Below are positions 36,014 through 43,652 of a stretch of DNA of 64,000 nt, one piece after another. The position numbers and the translations under genes were made by a program. The notes beneath the pieces were generated by a model, which ran no database searches, was not told the DNA's origin, and worked only from the letters and a program-made list of their open reading frames with translations. Origin of the DNA: Oscillospiraceae bacterium (GTDB lineage: Bacteria; Bacillota; Clostridia; Oscillospirales; Ruminococcaceae); NCBI GenBank assembly GCA_009784825.1, contig WQXO01000004.1:62001-126000 (forward strand), given 5' to 3'. The number at the start of each line of letters is the position of its first letter. The stretch's first letter is position 1.

Positions 36014-36193
36014 AATTACTTTTGCTCCTCATCTCACAAATGTATATTATGCAGTTTTGGGATTTCCTCGCGTGCGCGCGTGCGTATTATAATTATAATA
36101 TTTATAATATATAAAGCAGTTCTGAATTTTCACTGTTTTTCGCTGTGCATAATGATGAATAAATGTTGTATAATGCTGCATACTGTCATTTAT
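36014..36193. other. Non-coding gap with alternating GC tract and AT-rich palindromes
   Basis: No ORF is supported here. The gap holds an alternating purine-pyrimidine tract CGCGTGCGCGCGTGCG at about 36069-36084 next to AT palindromes (TATAATTATAATATTTATAA). These could melt or form unusual DNA structures, and on the minus strand TATAAT-like boxes occur, but I see no paired -35 element. Confidence 0.5.
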
Positions 36194-36223
36194 GCAATAA
36201 TTGTGCATTGTGAATTGTTAGTC
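36194..36223 (-). repeat. Diverged copy of the ACAATTGACAAT repeat at the rnj stop codon
   Basis: The minus strand reads GACTAACAATTCACAATGCA then CAATT; the TAA is the rnj stop codon. It aligns with GACGAACAATTGACAATGTA of the sigE and comEB copies with few differences. Confidence 0.65.
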
Positions 36224-37999
36224 AATCATCATTAATATCGGCAGTATCATCGGGTTGCGTTTGGTTTGACCGTAGATTAAGTCTGACATTTCGTCTCTCA
36301 TTGTGTTTTTAACCATGCCCCACTCTCTTGTGTTGGAGGCGACACATTTTTCTAACACGTCACGCATTAGTTCACGGGCTTGAACCATTAGCTCCTCAGA
36401 CTCCCGAACGTATACAAACCCTCGTGAAACAATGTCGGGACCGGAAAGAATTTCGCCTGTTTCTCTTTCAATCGAGGCGACGATTATTATAAGTCCGTCC
36501 TCTGCAAGGCGTTTCCTGTCACGCAGAACTACCGTGCCTACGTCACCCACTCCCAGACCGTCAACAAGAACCGCTCCCGCTGTTACTTGTCCTGTGATTT
36601 TCATGTCAATGCTGTCGGTTTCTAAAATATTGCCTAAGCCTAAAATAAATATATTGTCCTCGGTTATGCCCATTCTGCGGGCTAATTGGGCGTGTTTTTG
36701 CAGGTGCTTGTATTCCCCGTGGACGGGTATGAAAAACTTCGGCTTGGTGAGTGACAGCATCATCTTCAACTCGTCCTGACAGGCGTGACCGGATACGTGA
36801 ACCTCGTACATGGCTTCGTAAACCACCTCTGCTCCGGAACGCATTAGCTCGTTGACAACCTTGCCGACTAATTTTTCGTTACCCGGGATAGGTGTGGCTG
36901 ATAATATTATTAAGTCACGGGGGTTAATTCTGACCTGCTTGTGGTCGTTGGTAGACATTCTCGATAAGGCACTGAGCGGTTCGCCTTGACTGCCTGTTGT
37001 TATGATTACGATTTTTTCGGGGGGGTGACTGTTCACTGCGTCAATGTCAATCAGCGTTTTTGCTTTTACACGGATATAACCTAACTCAATCGCCTTGTTC
37101 ATGACGTTAATCATGCTCCTGCCGGAGACTGCGACAAATCTTCCGGAGATTTCCGCATTATCGATAATTTGCTGAACTCTGTGGATATTACTCGCAAAGG
37201 TAGCGACGATTATCCTCCTGTCGTCTGCCGACATGAATATATTACGGAAGCTGTCACCGACTTTTCGCTCTGAAGTAGTATATCCCGGACGTTCGGCATT
37301 GGTGCTTTCCGAAAGAAGTGCCAATACACCCTTGTTACCGAGTTCGCCGAAACGTGCGAGGTCGATAATCCCCTCGTTGCCGATTGGGGTATAGTCCACC
37401 TTAAAGTCACCTGTGCAGACGATTATTCCTGCGGGGGTGTGGATTGCCAATGCACAGGAATCAGGTATAGAGTGGTTTACCCTTATGAATTCCACGCCCA
37501 TGCACCCCATGTTAACCGTTTGGCGGGGTTGAACTACGTTAAGTGTGCATTGGTTGAGAATCCCGTGTTCCTTTAACTTACCCTCCACTAAACCCAATGT
37601 CAGCCGTGTTCCGTAGACCGGTACGTTGATTTTCTTCAAAAGATACGGTAATGCTCCTACGTGGTCCTCGTGTCCGTGGGTGAGGATTACACCTCTGAAT
37701 TTTTCCTTGTTCTTCTCTAAATAGGAAAAATCGGGAATGACAATGTCAACCCCGAGCATATCCTCATCCGGGAATGCCAGTCCACAGTCAACTATGAACA
37801 TGTCGTTAGAACACTCGAAGACGTACAGGTTCTTCCCGATTTCGTTAAGTCCGCCGAGCGGAATTATTTTAACCGGGGCGGAACGACGAGTGTTAGCCCG
37901 CTTTCTGACCGGCTTTTTTATCGCTTTTGACGAATCTGTTTTTGGTGTTTTTGTTGCTGTTTTTGCGGTTTTTTCTGTTTTTTGGTTATTATATGTCAT
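36218..37999 (-). CDS. rnj: Ribonuclease J
   Basis: A 593-residue metallo-beta-lactamase/beta-CASP ribonuclease with endo- and 5'-exonuclease activity in mRNA decay and rRNA maturation. Key motifs are LTHGHEDHVGALPYLL, GDFKVDYTP, ESTNAERPG, VAVSGRSM and the GHACQDELKMML and FIPVHGEYKHLQKHA regions. A Lys/Thr/Arg-rich N-terminal extension of about 45 residues precedes the catalytic core. The numbering J1 versus J2 cannot be decided from one copy. Confidence 0.96.
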   Translation of the reverse strand: MTYNNQKTEKTAKTATKTPKTDSSKAIKKPVRKRANTRRSAPVKIIPLGGLNEIGKNLYVFECSNDMFIVDCGLAFPDEDMLGVDIVIPDFSYLEKNKEKFRGVILTHGHEDHVGALPYLLKKINVPVYGTRLTLGLVEGKLKEHGILNQCTLNVVQPRQTVNMGCMGVEFIRVNHSIPDSCALAIHTPAGIIVCTGDFKVDYTPIGNEGIIDLARFGELGNKGVLALLSESTNAERPGYTTSERKVGDSFRNIFMSADDRRIIVATFASNIHRVQQIIDNAEISGRFVAVSGRSMINVMNKAIELGYIRVKAKTLIDIDAVNSHPPEKIVIITTGSQGEPLSALSRMSTNDHKQVRINPRDLIILSATPIPGNEKLVGKVVNELMRSGAEVVYEAMYEVHVSGHACQDELKMMLSLTKPKFFIPVHGEYKHLQKHAQLARRMGITEDNIFILGLGNILETDSIDMKITGQVTAGAVLVDGLGVGDVGTVVLRDRKRLAEDGLIIIVASIERETGEILSGPDIVSRGFVYVRESEELMVQARELMRDVLEKCVASNTREWGMVKNTMRDEMSDLIYGQTKRNPMILPILMMID

Positions 38000-38071
38000 A
38001 CTGCCCTCATTTTAACGTCATAATCAATTAATTGTACTATATTTCTTTATAGATGTCAAGTAAAATTGTTA

Positions 38072-40387
38072 TTATCCTCGGCGATTAGTGTTAATATCTT
38101 CGGATATTATCTTTTCTATCATTTTTTCGGTGGTGTCGCATAACTCCTTGGCTGTTTCTGAGGATAGGCTTTGTGCTAATAAAAATAACGAATTGCCTTT
38201 CTTGCTTGAGCGTAACAGCACGCTTTCTGTAATTGTACCTGTGCTTTGTAGAATTACTCCCTCTCCCATTCCTGAATTTTCACTGCATAGCTTGGATATT
38301 ATTCGCTGGGGCGGGCAGGTTATCTCCATTTCTCGGCGTTCTGTGGCGTAGTCGGGAATGGCTTTCATGGCGTCCTCTATTGTGGAATTGTTTCGGGTTA
38401 ATAGTTCAAGCACAGTTAATGCAAGGATTGCACCGTCACGCAGGAAGGGCTGGTTTATTGCCATGCTGCGGGCTTGTGTGTCACTCGAATCGTTCGGGCA
38501 CATGAAGTATCTGTGGATTTTTCTGCCGTAGCTTTGTGCAAGGAAGTCGGCACATGCTGCGAAATCATTCGGGAGGGCGGCATCGTAGCCGTGCTGCATT
38601 ACGCTGACTGCCGCTAATAAAAGTAAATGCTCGTGGTCGATTTTAACGTCCTTCTCTGTGTAGAATTCCGCTTTTGAGCCGCCGTCTGTTAATGTGACTA
38701 CTAAGATTTCGCTGTCGTTCTCTGAACTGCTGATTTTTTCAAATACTGGTGAAACGCTTTCTAAGAAGTCTGAATTTGTGCAGTTGAGCTTGATTTTGTA
38801 ATTACTCTTGAAATGTGTGAAGCGGTTAAGCATTGAGGTGTAGATTTCGTCTAAGCCTGTGATATTATTAATTTTACCGAATTTGTTGTATTCTGCTGAT
38901 TTGTATTCCGAGCGGGAGAGTGCCGCCTCTAACTTACGCTCGTCAAGCCTTGTAAGCGGCAGTCCGAATTTTGATTTTATCTCGATTTCGGTGAATAGTG
39001 AGCATTTTATTCTTGCGATTATGCCACAGTCAAGCAGTCCCGATGCGTAGATTAATTGGGGGAAGGAGCTTGTCATAATATCGAATACGTTAGCTCCTGC
39101 ACCTGTCGCTCCCGCAATTATTGCATGTTTCATTGATGTTGCGGCGTTGTTGTCGTCACATGAAATTGCAATTCTGTCAGATACGCAGGACAGTGCCGCT
39201 CCGAGCCTTGTGCAAAGCTCCGGGGTAATGTCGGCGTTAGTTTCGCCGGATATACCCTGCTCTGTTAATTCGATTGAGGATTTTGCACCGTATTTTATAT
39301 CGCGGCTGACAATTGTGTTATCGGGGACTTCCTTCTCGTTCCAGATTTTTGCACCTGCACTTATGACCGAGCCTTTGCCGATTAAACAGTTTTCGCCGAT
39401 TACACTGCCCTCGAAAACATTTGCACCGTAAAGCAGTTTTGTGTTATTGCAGATTACTGCGTGGTTAATTGTGACGTTATCGGAAAGGTATACGCCGTCT
39501 AAGATAATCGAGTTATTAATTTTTACGTTATTGCCGATTGTTGTGTGATTACCGATAACGCTGTCGCTGATTAAACAGTTTTCGCCGAGTGTGACGTGTT
39601 CACCGAATTGTGAGCTATTGCAGGTTATACCGGGTAGTGGTGTACATTTTACCCTGCCGTTTATAATGTCACGCTGGCTTCTCGCATAGGTGGAAAAGTC
39701 GCCTATATCGCACCAGTAGCCTTTTTCTTCATATGAATAAAGCGGTAGTTCGCCTTTGAGCATTTTCGGGAAAATGTCCCTCGCAAAGTCGCTGGGTGAG
39801 TTATTGGGAATTAAATCAAGGATATTCGGGGACAGAACGTATACCCCTGTATTCGCTGAGTCGGCGATACAGTTAAGGTAGGAGGGTTTTTCGGAAAATC
39901 CGGTAATTCGCCCGTCGGGAGCGGAAATGACAAGCCCGTATTCCCTTGGGTCGTCTACTTTTTTTGTAATTATCGTGGCGTGGGCTTTTGTAGTTTTGTG
40001 GGCTTGCATTATGGCTGACAGGTTGAAATCGCAGAGTGCGTCTCCGCTTATAACTAAAAAGTCTTCCCCAATTTCGCTACCGCCGTTTACGGCGGCAAAA
40101 CAACCGATGGTTGCTTTTTTGACACAGCCTGCTGTTCCAAGGGGGGAGTCTTCATTAGAAAAACTGAGCGTGAGGTTCTTGTATTTCCCGCTTTCAAATC
40201 GGTCTTCGATTTGGCTGCCTTTGTACCCTAATGTGAAAATTGCTTCGGTAAAGCCGTGTTCGTTGAGCAAATCTAATATATAATCCACCACGGGGCGGCC
40301 GCATAATGTCGCTAACGGTTTCGGAATTGAACAGGTAAGCGGACGTAAACGTGTTCCCTCGCCGCCTGCCATAATAATTGCTTTCAT
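38072..40387 (-). CDS. Sugar-phosphate nucleotidyltransferase fused to a degenerate phosphomutase-like domain
   Basis: A 771-residue protein in three parts. Residues of about 1-235 are a nucleotidyltransferase with KAIIMAGGEGTRLRPLT and the downstream GDALCDFNL and EKPSYLNC motifs, probably making GDP-mannose or another NDP-sugar. About 250-365 is a left-handed beta-helix of hexapeptide repeats (IGNHTTIGNNVKINNSIIL). About 375-771 aligns with phosphomannomutases in fold-like pattern but lacks the phospho-serine TASHNP loop and the metal loop DGDxDR (here TDGGSKAEF), so it is likely inactive or regulatory. Such fusions occur in Clostridia and cyanobacteria. Product is uncertain. Confidence 0.87.
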   Translation of the reverse strand: MKAIIMAGGEGTRLRPLTCSIPKPLATLCGRPVVDYILDLLNEHGFTEAIFTLGYKGSQIEDRFESGKYKNLTLSFSNEDSPLGTAGCVKKATIGCFAAVNGGSEIGEDFLVISGDALCDFNLSAIMQAHKTTKAHATIITKKVDDPREYGLVISAPDGRITGFSEKPSYLNCIADSANTGVYVLSPNILDLIPNNSPSDFARDIFPKMLKGELPLYSYEEKGYWCDIGDFSTYARSQRDIINGRVKCTPLPGITCNSSQFGEHVTLGENCLISDSVIGNHTTIGNNVKINNSIILDGVYLSDNVTINHAVICNNTKLLYGANVFEGSVIGENCLIGKGSVISAGAKIWNEKEVPDNTIVSRDIKYGAKSSIELTEQGISGETNADITPELCTRLGAALSCVSDRIAISCDDNNAATSMKHAIIAGATGAGANVFDIMTSSFPQLIYASGLLDCGIIARIKCSLFTEIEIKSKFGLPLTRLDERKLEAALSRSEYKSAEYNKFGKINNITGLDEIYTSMLNRFTHFKSNYKIKLNCTNSDFLESVSPVFEKISSSENDSEILVVTLTDGGSKAEFYTEKDVKIDHEHLLLLAAVSVMQHGYDAALPNDFAACADFLAQSYGRKIHRYFMCPNDSSDTQARSMAINQPFLRDGAILALTVLELLTRNNSTIEDAMKAIPDYATERREMEITCPPQRIISKLCSENSGMGEGVILQSTGTITESVLLRSSKKGNSLFLLAQSLSSETAKELCDTTEKMIEKIISEDINTNRRG

Positions 40388-40478
40388 ATATATTTCCTTT
40401 TCATTTTTTATAATATGATACAGTTATTATTGTGTAGAATTGGCGGATTTATTCCGACGGTGTTTTTTTCATAAATGC

Positions 40479-40507
40479 TTGACATTAAATATTTTATATG
40501 ATATAAT
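40479..40507 (+). promoter_or_regulatory. Promoter of the TetR/CPBP operon
   Basis: TTGACA (40479-40484), 17 bp spacer, TATAAT (40502-40507): a perfect sigma-A promoter. The palindromic operator candidate begins 5 bp downstream. Confidence 0.82.
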
Positions 40508-40511
40508 ACTT

Positions 40512-40529
40512 ATACTGAATGTTCAGTAT
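40512..40529 (+). promoter_or_regulatory. Palindromic operator, probable TetR autoregulation site
   Basis: ATACTGAATGTTCAGTAT has 8-bp perfect arms (ATACTGAA/TTCAGTAT) around a 2-bp centre. It covers the predicted transcription start of the tetR gene, so binding would block its own operon. Confidence 0.72.
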
Positions 40530-40552
40530 TATTAATTTAAAGAGGATTATCA

Positions 40553-41116
40553 ATGCCGAAACAAACTAAAAAAGATTTAATACTGTCAGTTGCGAAGAAG
40601 CATTTCTCTGAGAAGGGATATGATGCGACCGGAATGGACGAAATCGCTCTTTCTGCCTGTGTTCCTAAATCCTTGATATACTATCATTTCAAAAATAAAG
40701 AGGATTTGCTGAATAGGATTATTACTGACTTTTTAGGCGAGTATGAACGGATTCTGCAGGATGGTTCTCAAAGGGGAATTGATAAAATATCAAGATACGT
40801 TCAATTCCTTGAGGAGAATAGTGAAAGTGCCCGTATTATACTGACTGAGTCGTTCAAGCCTGCGGGGAATAATTATACATCAATTTTTAAGGCTGTGGAG
40901 ATTTTGAGAAATAATGATTCCGAGCCGTCGAAGCATCCGCATTGGGTCGCTGAATTTTTTACGAGTATGTTGCCCGCTTTACTTTTTGTTTGCTATTCAG
41001 AGAGCTGGTGCAAGTATTTCAACGTGCAACCCGAAACCCTTGCGAAGGATTTTAGTAACGCTTATAAATTAACTCATGGAGCATATCATGAGCATATAAA
41101 GAAAGAAAGCCTGTAA
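40553..41116 (+). CDS. TetR/AcrR-family transcriptional regulator
   Basis: A 187-residue repressor-type protein. The N-terminal helix-turn-helix domain contains KDLILSVAKKHFSEKGYDAT and the recognition helix PKSLIYYHFKNKEDLL. The C-terminal ligand-binding half is not recognisable to family. A consensus promoter and a palindrome over the start site precede it, consistent with self-repression. It precedes a CPBP-family membrane protease gene by 22 bp, which it probably also controls. Confidence 0.92.
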   Translation: MPKQTKKDLILSVAKKHFSEKGYDATGMDEIALSACVPKSLIYYHFKNKEDLLNRIITDFLGEYERILQDGSQRGIDKISRYVQFLEENSESARIILTESFKPAGNNYTSIFKAVEILRNNDSEPSKHPHWVAEFFTSMLPALLFVCYSESWCKYFNVQPETLAKDFSNAYKLTHGAYHEHIKKESL

Positions 41117-41138
41117 CGTCTTACAAAAAGGAGGAAAT

Positions 41139-41903
41139 ATGAACGTAAAATTGACCATGCAATTCTTAATTTGGACATTCCTGATTATGTTAGCGACATG
41201 GGGAACAACGATTGTTCTCGGGCAATTCGGGATTGTTGAATCAACCCACCCTTGGGTTTTAATTCTGCAGCTTGTCGGCGGCTTGTCGCCTGCAATCGCT
41301 TCATACATTGCTATGAAGAAAAATAAAAAAACCACGGGGTTTAAACAGTGGTTCAAGTTAGTTTTTAATGCTAAAATTCGATTTACATACTATTTGCTTG
41401 CTCTCGTACCCGTTGCTGTTTTCCATATACTTAACAGGGTGATTTCGGGGGCTGTCGAGCCTCCCCTACATATACTTCCCCTTATTTTTGTTATCTGCTT
41501 TTTTATGGGCGGATTGGAAGAAGCGGGGTGGCGCAGCGTGTTACAGCCGGAGTTAGAGAAGAAATTCGGATTTGTTGTAACTTCATTAGTTTTCAGCATT
41601 ATATGGTTTATTTGGCATTTACCGTTGTACTTCATTCCCGAAATTAGCGAGAGTCGCATTGATATGTGGTTTTTCCTGTTTGTTTGCATTATGACATCAT
41701 TTTTATTCGGGGCAATCCGCAGAATAACAGGGAGCATATTCTTAGCGATATTAGCCCACACTTTGAGCAATACATTAGCGGTTGACGGTATTTTTCTGAA
41801 TAATTGGACCGGGATAATAATTTCGACAATTGTTCTTTCTGTGGGTTCAGCTGCGGCGGTTTATTTCTTCGAGAAGAAACATAAAAAGAATAAATCGGGA
41901 TAA
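41139..41903 (+). CDS. CPBP-family intramembrane metalloprotease
   Basis: A 254-residue polytopic protein with about eight hydrophobic segments. The catalytic motifs are GGLEEAGWRSVL (EExxxR), FIWHLPLYF (FxxxH) and LAHTLSNTLA (HxxxN/D). This family includes CAAX prenyl proteases and bacteriocin-immunity-type proteins. A GGGGGCTGTCGAGCCTCCCC stretch within the gene (about 41446-41465) resembles the GTAGGGG repeat family but could be chance. The target is unknown. A hairpin terminator lies beyond the antisense tRNA gene. Confidence 0.9.
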   Translation: MNVKLTMQFLIWTFLIMLATWGTTIVLGQFGIVESTHPWVLILQLVGGLSPAIASYIAMKKNKKTTGFKQWFKLVFNAKIRFTYYLLALVPVAVFHILNRVISGAVEPPLHILPLIFVICFFMGGLEEAGWRSVLQPELEKKFGFVVTSLVFSIIWFIWHLPLYFIPEISESRIDMWFFLFVCIMTSFLFGAIRRITGSIFLAILAHTLSNTLAVDGIFLNNWTGIIISTIVLSVGSAAAVYFFEKKHKKNKSG

Positions 41904-41919
41904 TGTGCCTGTATACGAC

Positions 41920-41993
41920 TCGAGGTGACAGGACTCGAACCTGCGGCATCTTGGTCCCAAACCAAGCACTCTACCAAACTGAGCTACACCTCG
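41920..41993 (-). tRNA. tRNA-Pro (anticodon TGG)
   Basis: The minus strand folds as a tRNA: acceptor CGAGGTG paired with CACCTCG, D-arm with TAGCTCAGTTTGGTAGAG, anticodon arm CTTGG-TTTGGGA-CCAAG giving anticodon TGG, and T-arm GCAGGTTCGAGTCCTGT-like (here CAGG/CCTG around TTCGAGT). CCA is not encoded. It stands alone, antisense to the operons on both sides. Confidence 0.95.
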
Positions 41994-42010
41994 CTTGCGA
42001 GGTGTAGCTC
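41981..42010. repeat. Perfect 14-bp inverted repeat using the tRNA-Pro 5' end
   Basis: GAGCTACACCTCGC (41981-41994, complement of the tRNA 5' end) is followed after two bases by GCGAGGTGTAGCTC (41997-42010), its exact reverse complement. The second arm also forms a hairpin with AGCTACGACCTCGC (42014-42027). Confidence 0.88.
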
Positions 42011-42031
42011 ATTAGCTACGACCTCGCTTTT
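41997..42031 (+). terminator. Rho-independent terminator of the TetR/CPBP operon
   Basis: GCGAGGTGTAGCT, loop CATT-like, AGCTACGACCTCGC, then TTTT. The stem has one bulged base. The left arm duplicates the first bases of the neighbouring tRNA-Pro. Confidence 0.7.
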
Positions 42032-42076
42032 ATAATTAATAATTAATAATTAATAGTTAATAATGTATAATTGACA
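42031..42076. repeat. AT-rich repeat before the CoA-transferase gene
   Basis: Units of AATTAATAATTAATAATTAA are followed by AATGTATAATTGACAAT, close to the AATGTACAATTGACAAT core of the 44-bp repeat. The TTGACA in it serves as the -35 box of the next promoter. Confidence 0.65.
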
Positions 42077-42100
42077 ATAGGCAGTAGATTAATGTATAAT
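42071..42100 (+). promoter_or_regulatory. Promoter of the CoA-transferase gene
   Basis: TTGACA (42071-42076), 18 bp spacer, TATAAT (42095-42100). The -35 box lies at the edge of the repeat block. Confidence 0.72.
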
Positions 42101-42149
42101 ATATTATCATAGTTATTATTATTTGTCAAATGTTTTGAAAGGATTATTT

Positions 42150-43652
42150 ATGTTTAAGATTGTTTCTTCACGTGAGGCGGTTGACCTTATCCCCGATAAC
42201 GCCTGCGTTGCCGTTAATTCGTTCCTGGCACTGTCAAATCCTGAACAATTACACAAATCCATTTATGACCGGTTCATTACGACCGGTTCGCCTAATAATT
42301 TACGAATGTTCTGCTCTGCCGGGTTTGGTGCGTGGGACGAAGCACGTTTCGCTGACCCGTACATTAAAGCGGGGGCAGTATGTGAGATTGTCGCGGGTCA
42401 CTTTAACAGTATGCCTTGTGCAATTAAAGCGGCATTAGCGGGGGAAATTGAGGCTTATTGTCTACCGTTAGGCGTTCTTTCTCATGTTGTTCGGGCTGCC
42501 GCCTCCGGTAAGGATTATCACCTTAGCGAGGTGGGAATAGGTATATACGCTGACCCTCGTGTGGGAAGTTATGCACTTAATTCTAAATCCAAGAAAGAAT
42601 TAGTCCGTGTGTGTGAGTTTGAGGGGAAAGAGTATCTGCTTTATGAAACTCCCCAGATTGATATTGCACTGCTTAAAGGGACAACTGTTGACCCGAACGG
42701 GAATATTTCGTTCGAGAAGGAATACCTCACCGTTGATGCGTTGGCGTTAGCACAGGCGACTAAGCGGAACGGCGGTAAGGTAATTGTGCAGGTTGAGCGG
42801 GTCAGCCACGAGTTCTCCCGTCCAAGAAATGTAATCGTTCCGGGGATATTAGTGGATTATGTGGTGGTTTGTGAGGAGGTGAACGATTCTAAGGTATATA
42901 ATCCTGCTTTGTCGGGGGACGTTCATGTTCCGGCTTCGCAGATGGATTATTATGTGAATAAGCTGTCTACCACTAAGAACAGGAATCCTGAGGATAAAAC
43001 TGCTGATATTATCGGGGAGCGTGCCTCGTGCGAATTACAGGCGGGGCATCTCATAAATATCGGAATAGGTATTCCTGAGATGGTGGGTAAATATGCCTCT
43101 AAAAAAGGGATTTTGAAAGACATAGTCACCACCGTTGAGGCGGGCGGAATAGGCGGACTCCCTGCACCGGGAGTGGCGTTCGGGGCGACAATCGGTGCGG
43201 ATATGATATGTGACATGGCAACCCAGTTCGATTTTTATGACGGGGGTGGGCTTGATATATGTTTCTTGGGCGGGCTGGAAGCCGATAAACACGGCAATGT
43301 CAACGTCCACGAGATTGAGGGGGGTTATCCCGGGATTGGCGGGTTTGCGAATATCACCCACTCCACTAAGGTGATTGTGTTTTGTTTGAGCTTCAACACA
43401 AAAGGATTAATCGCCGTTAAAAACGGCGATAAGGTGGTTATTAAACAAGAGGGGAAGATTCCGAAGTTTATTAAGCAGGTTAGGGCAATCAGCTTTTCCG
43501 GGGCTGAAGCGGTTAAACGGGGTCAGCGGGTGCTTTATGTGACCGAGCGGTGTGTGTTCGAGCTGACCTCCTCTGGGTTAAGGCTGAAAGAAGTTTATTC
43601 AGGTATAGACGAGGTTAAGCAGATTAGAGAGTTATTGGAGTTTGAGGTGTAG
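42150..43652 (+). CDS. Acyl-CoA:acetate/propionate CoA-transferase-like enzyme
   Basis: A 500-residue class I CoA-transferase with fused alpha and beta halves. The catalytic Glu is in TTVEAGGIGGLPAPGVAFGA, and GxGxPE-like NIGIGIPEMVGKYA precedes it. The length and fusion match propionate CoA-transferase and related 3-ketoacid CoA-transferases used in fermentative acid production. The ATG at 42150 is chosen because AAAGGA lies eight bases before it and the sequence then starts MFKIVSSREAVDLIPDNACV, as homologues do. It is a single-gene unit facing the phosphatase gene convergently. Exact substrates are unknown. Confidence 0.9.
   Translation: MFKIVSSREAVDLIPDNACVAVNSFLALSNPEQLHKSIYDRFITTGSPNNLRMFCSAGFGAWDEARFADPYIKAGAVCEIVAGHFNSMPCAIKAALAGEIEAYCLPLGVLSHVVRAAASGKDYHLSEVGIGIYADPRVGSYALNSKSKKELVRVCEFEGKEYLLYETPQIDIALLKGTTVDPNGNISFEKEYLTVDALALAQATKRNGGKVIVQVERVSHEFSRPRNVIVPGILVDYVVVCEEVNDSKVYNPALSGDVHVPASQMDYYVNKLSTTKNRNPEDKTADIIGERASCELQAGHLINIGIGIPEMVGKYASKKGILKDIVTTVEAGGIGGLPAPGVAFGATIGADMICDMATQFDFYDGGGLDICFLGGLEADKHGNVNVHEIEGGYPGIGGFANITHSTKVIVFCLSFNTKGLIAVKNGDKVVIKQEGKIPKFIKQVRAISFSGAEAVKRGQRVLYVTERCVFELTSSGLRLKEVYSGIDEVKQIRELLEFEV

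Noticed and set aside
36060-36110. Alternating GC tract plus AT-rich palindromes considered as a replication origin
   Set aside because: No DnaA-box cluster and no dnaA/dnaN nearby; dnaB alone does not mark an origin.
41446-41470. GGGGGCTGTCGAGCCTCCCC in the CPBP gene considered as a GTAGGGG repeat copy
   Set aside because: It is weakly palindromic and followed by TACA, so membership is possible, but the similarity is too short to list as a feature.
41920-42031. tRNA-Pro with adjacent repeat considered as an integrated-element attachment site
   Set aside because: No integrase, cargo or second direct copy of the tRNA 3' end is found; the duplicated part is the 5' end in inverted form.
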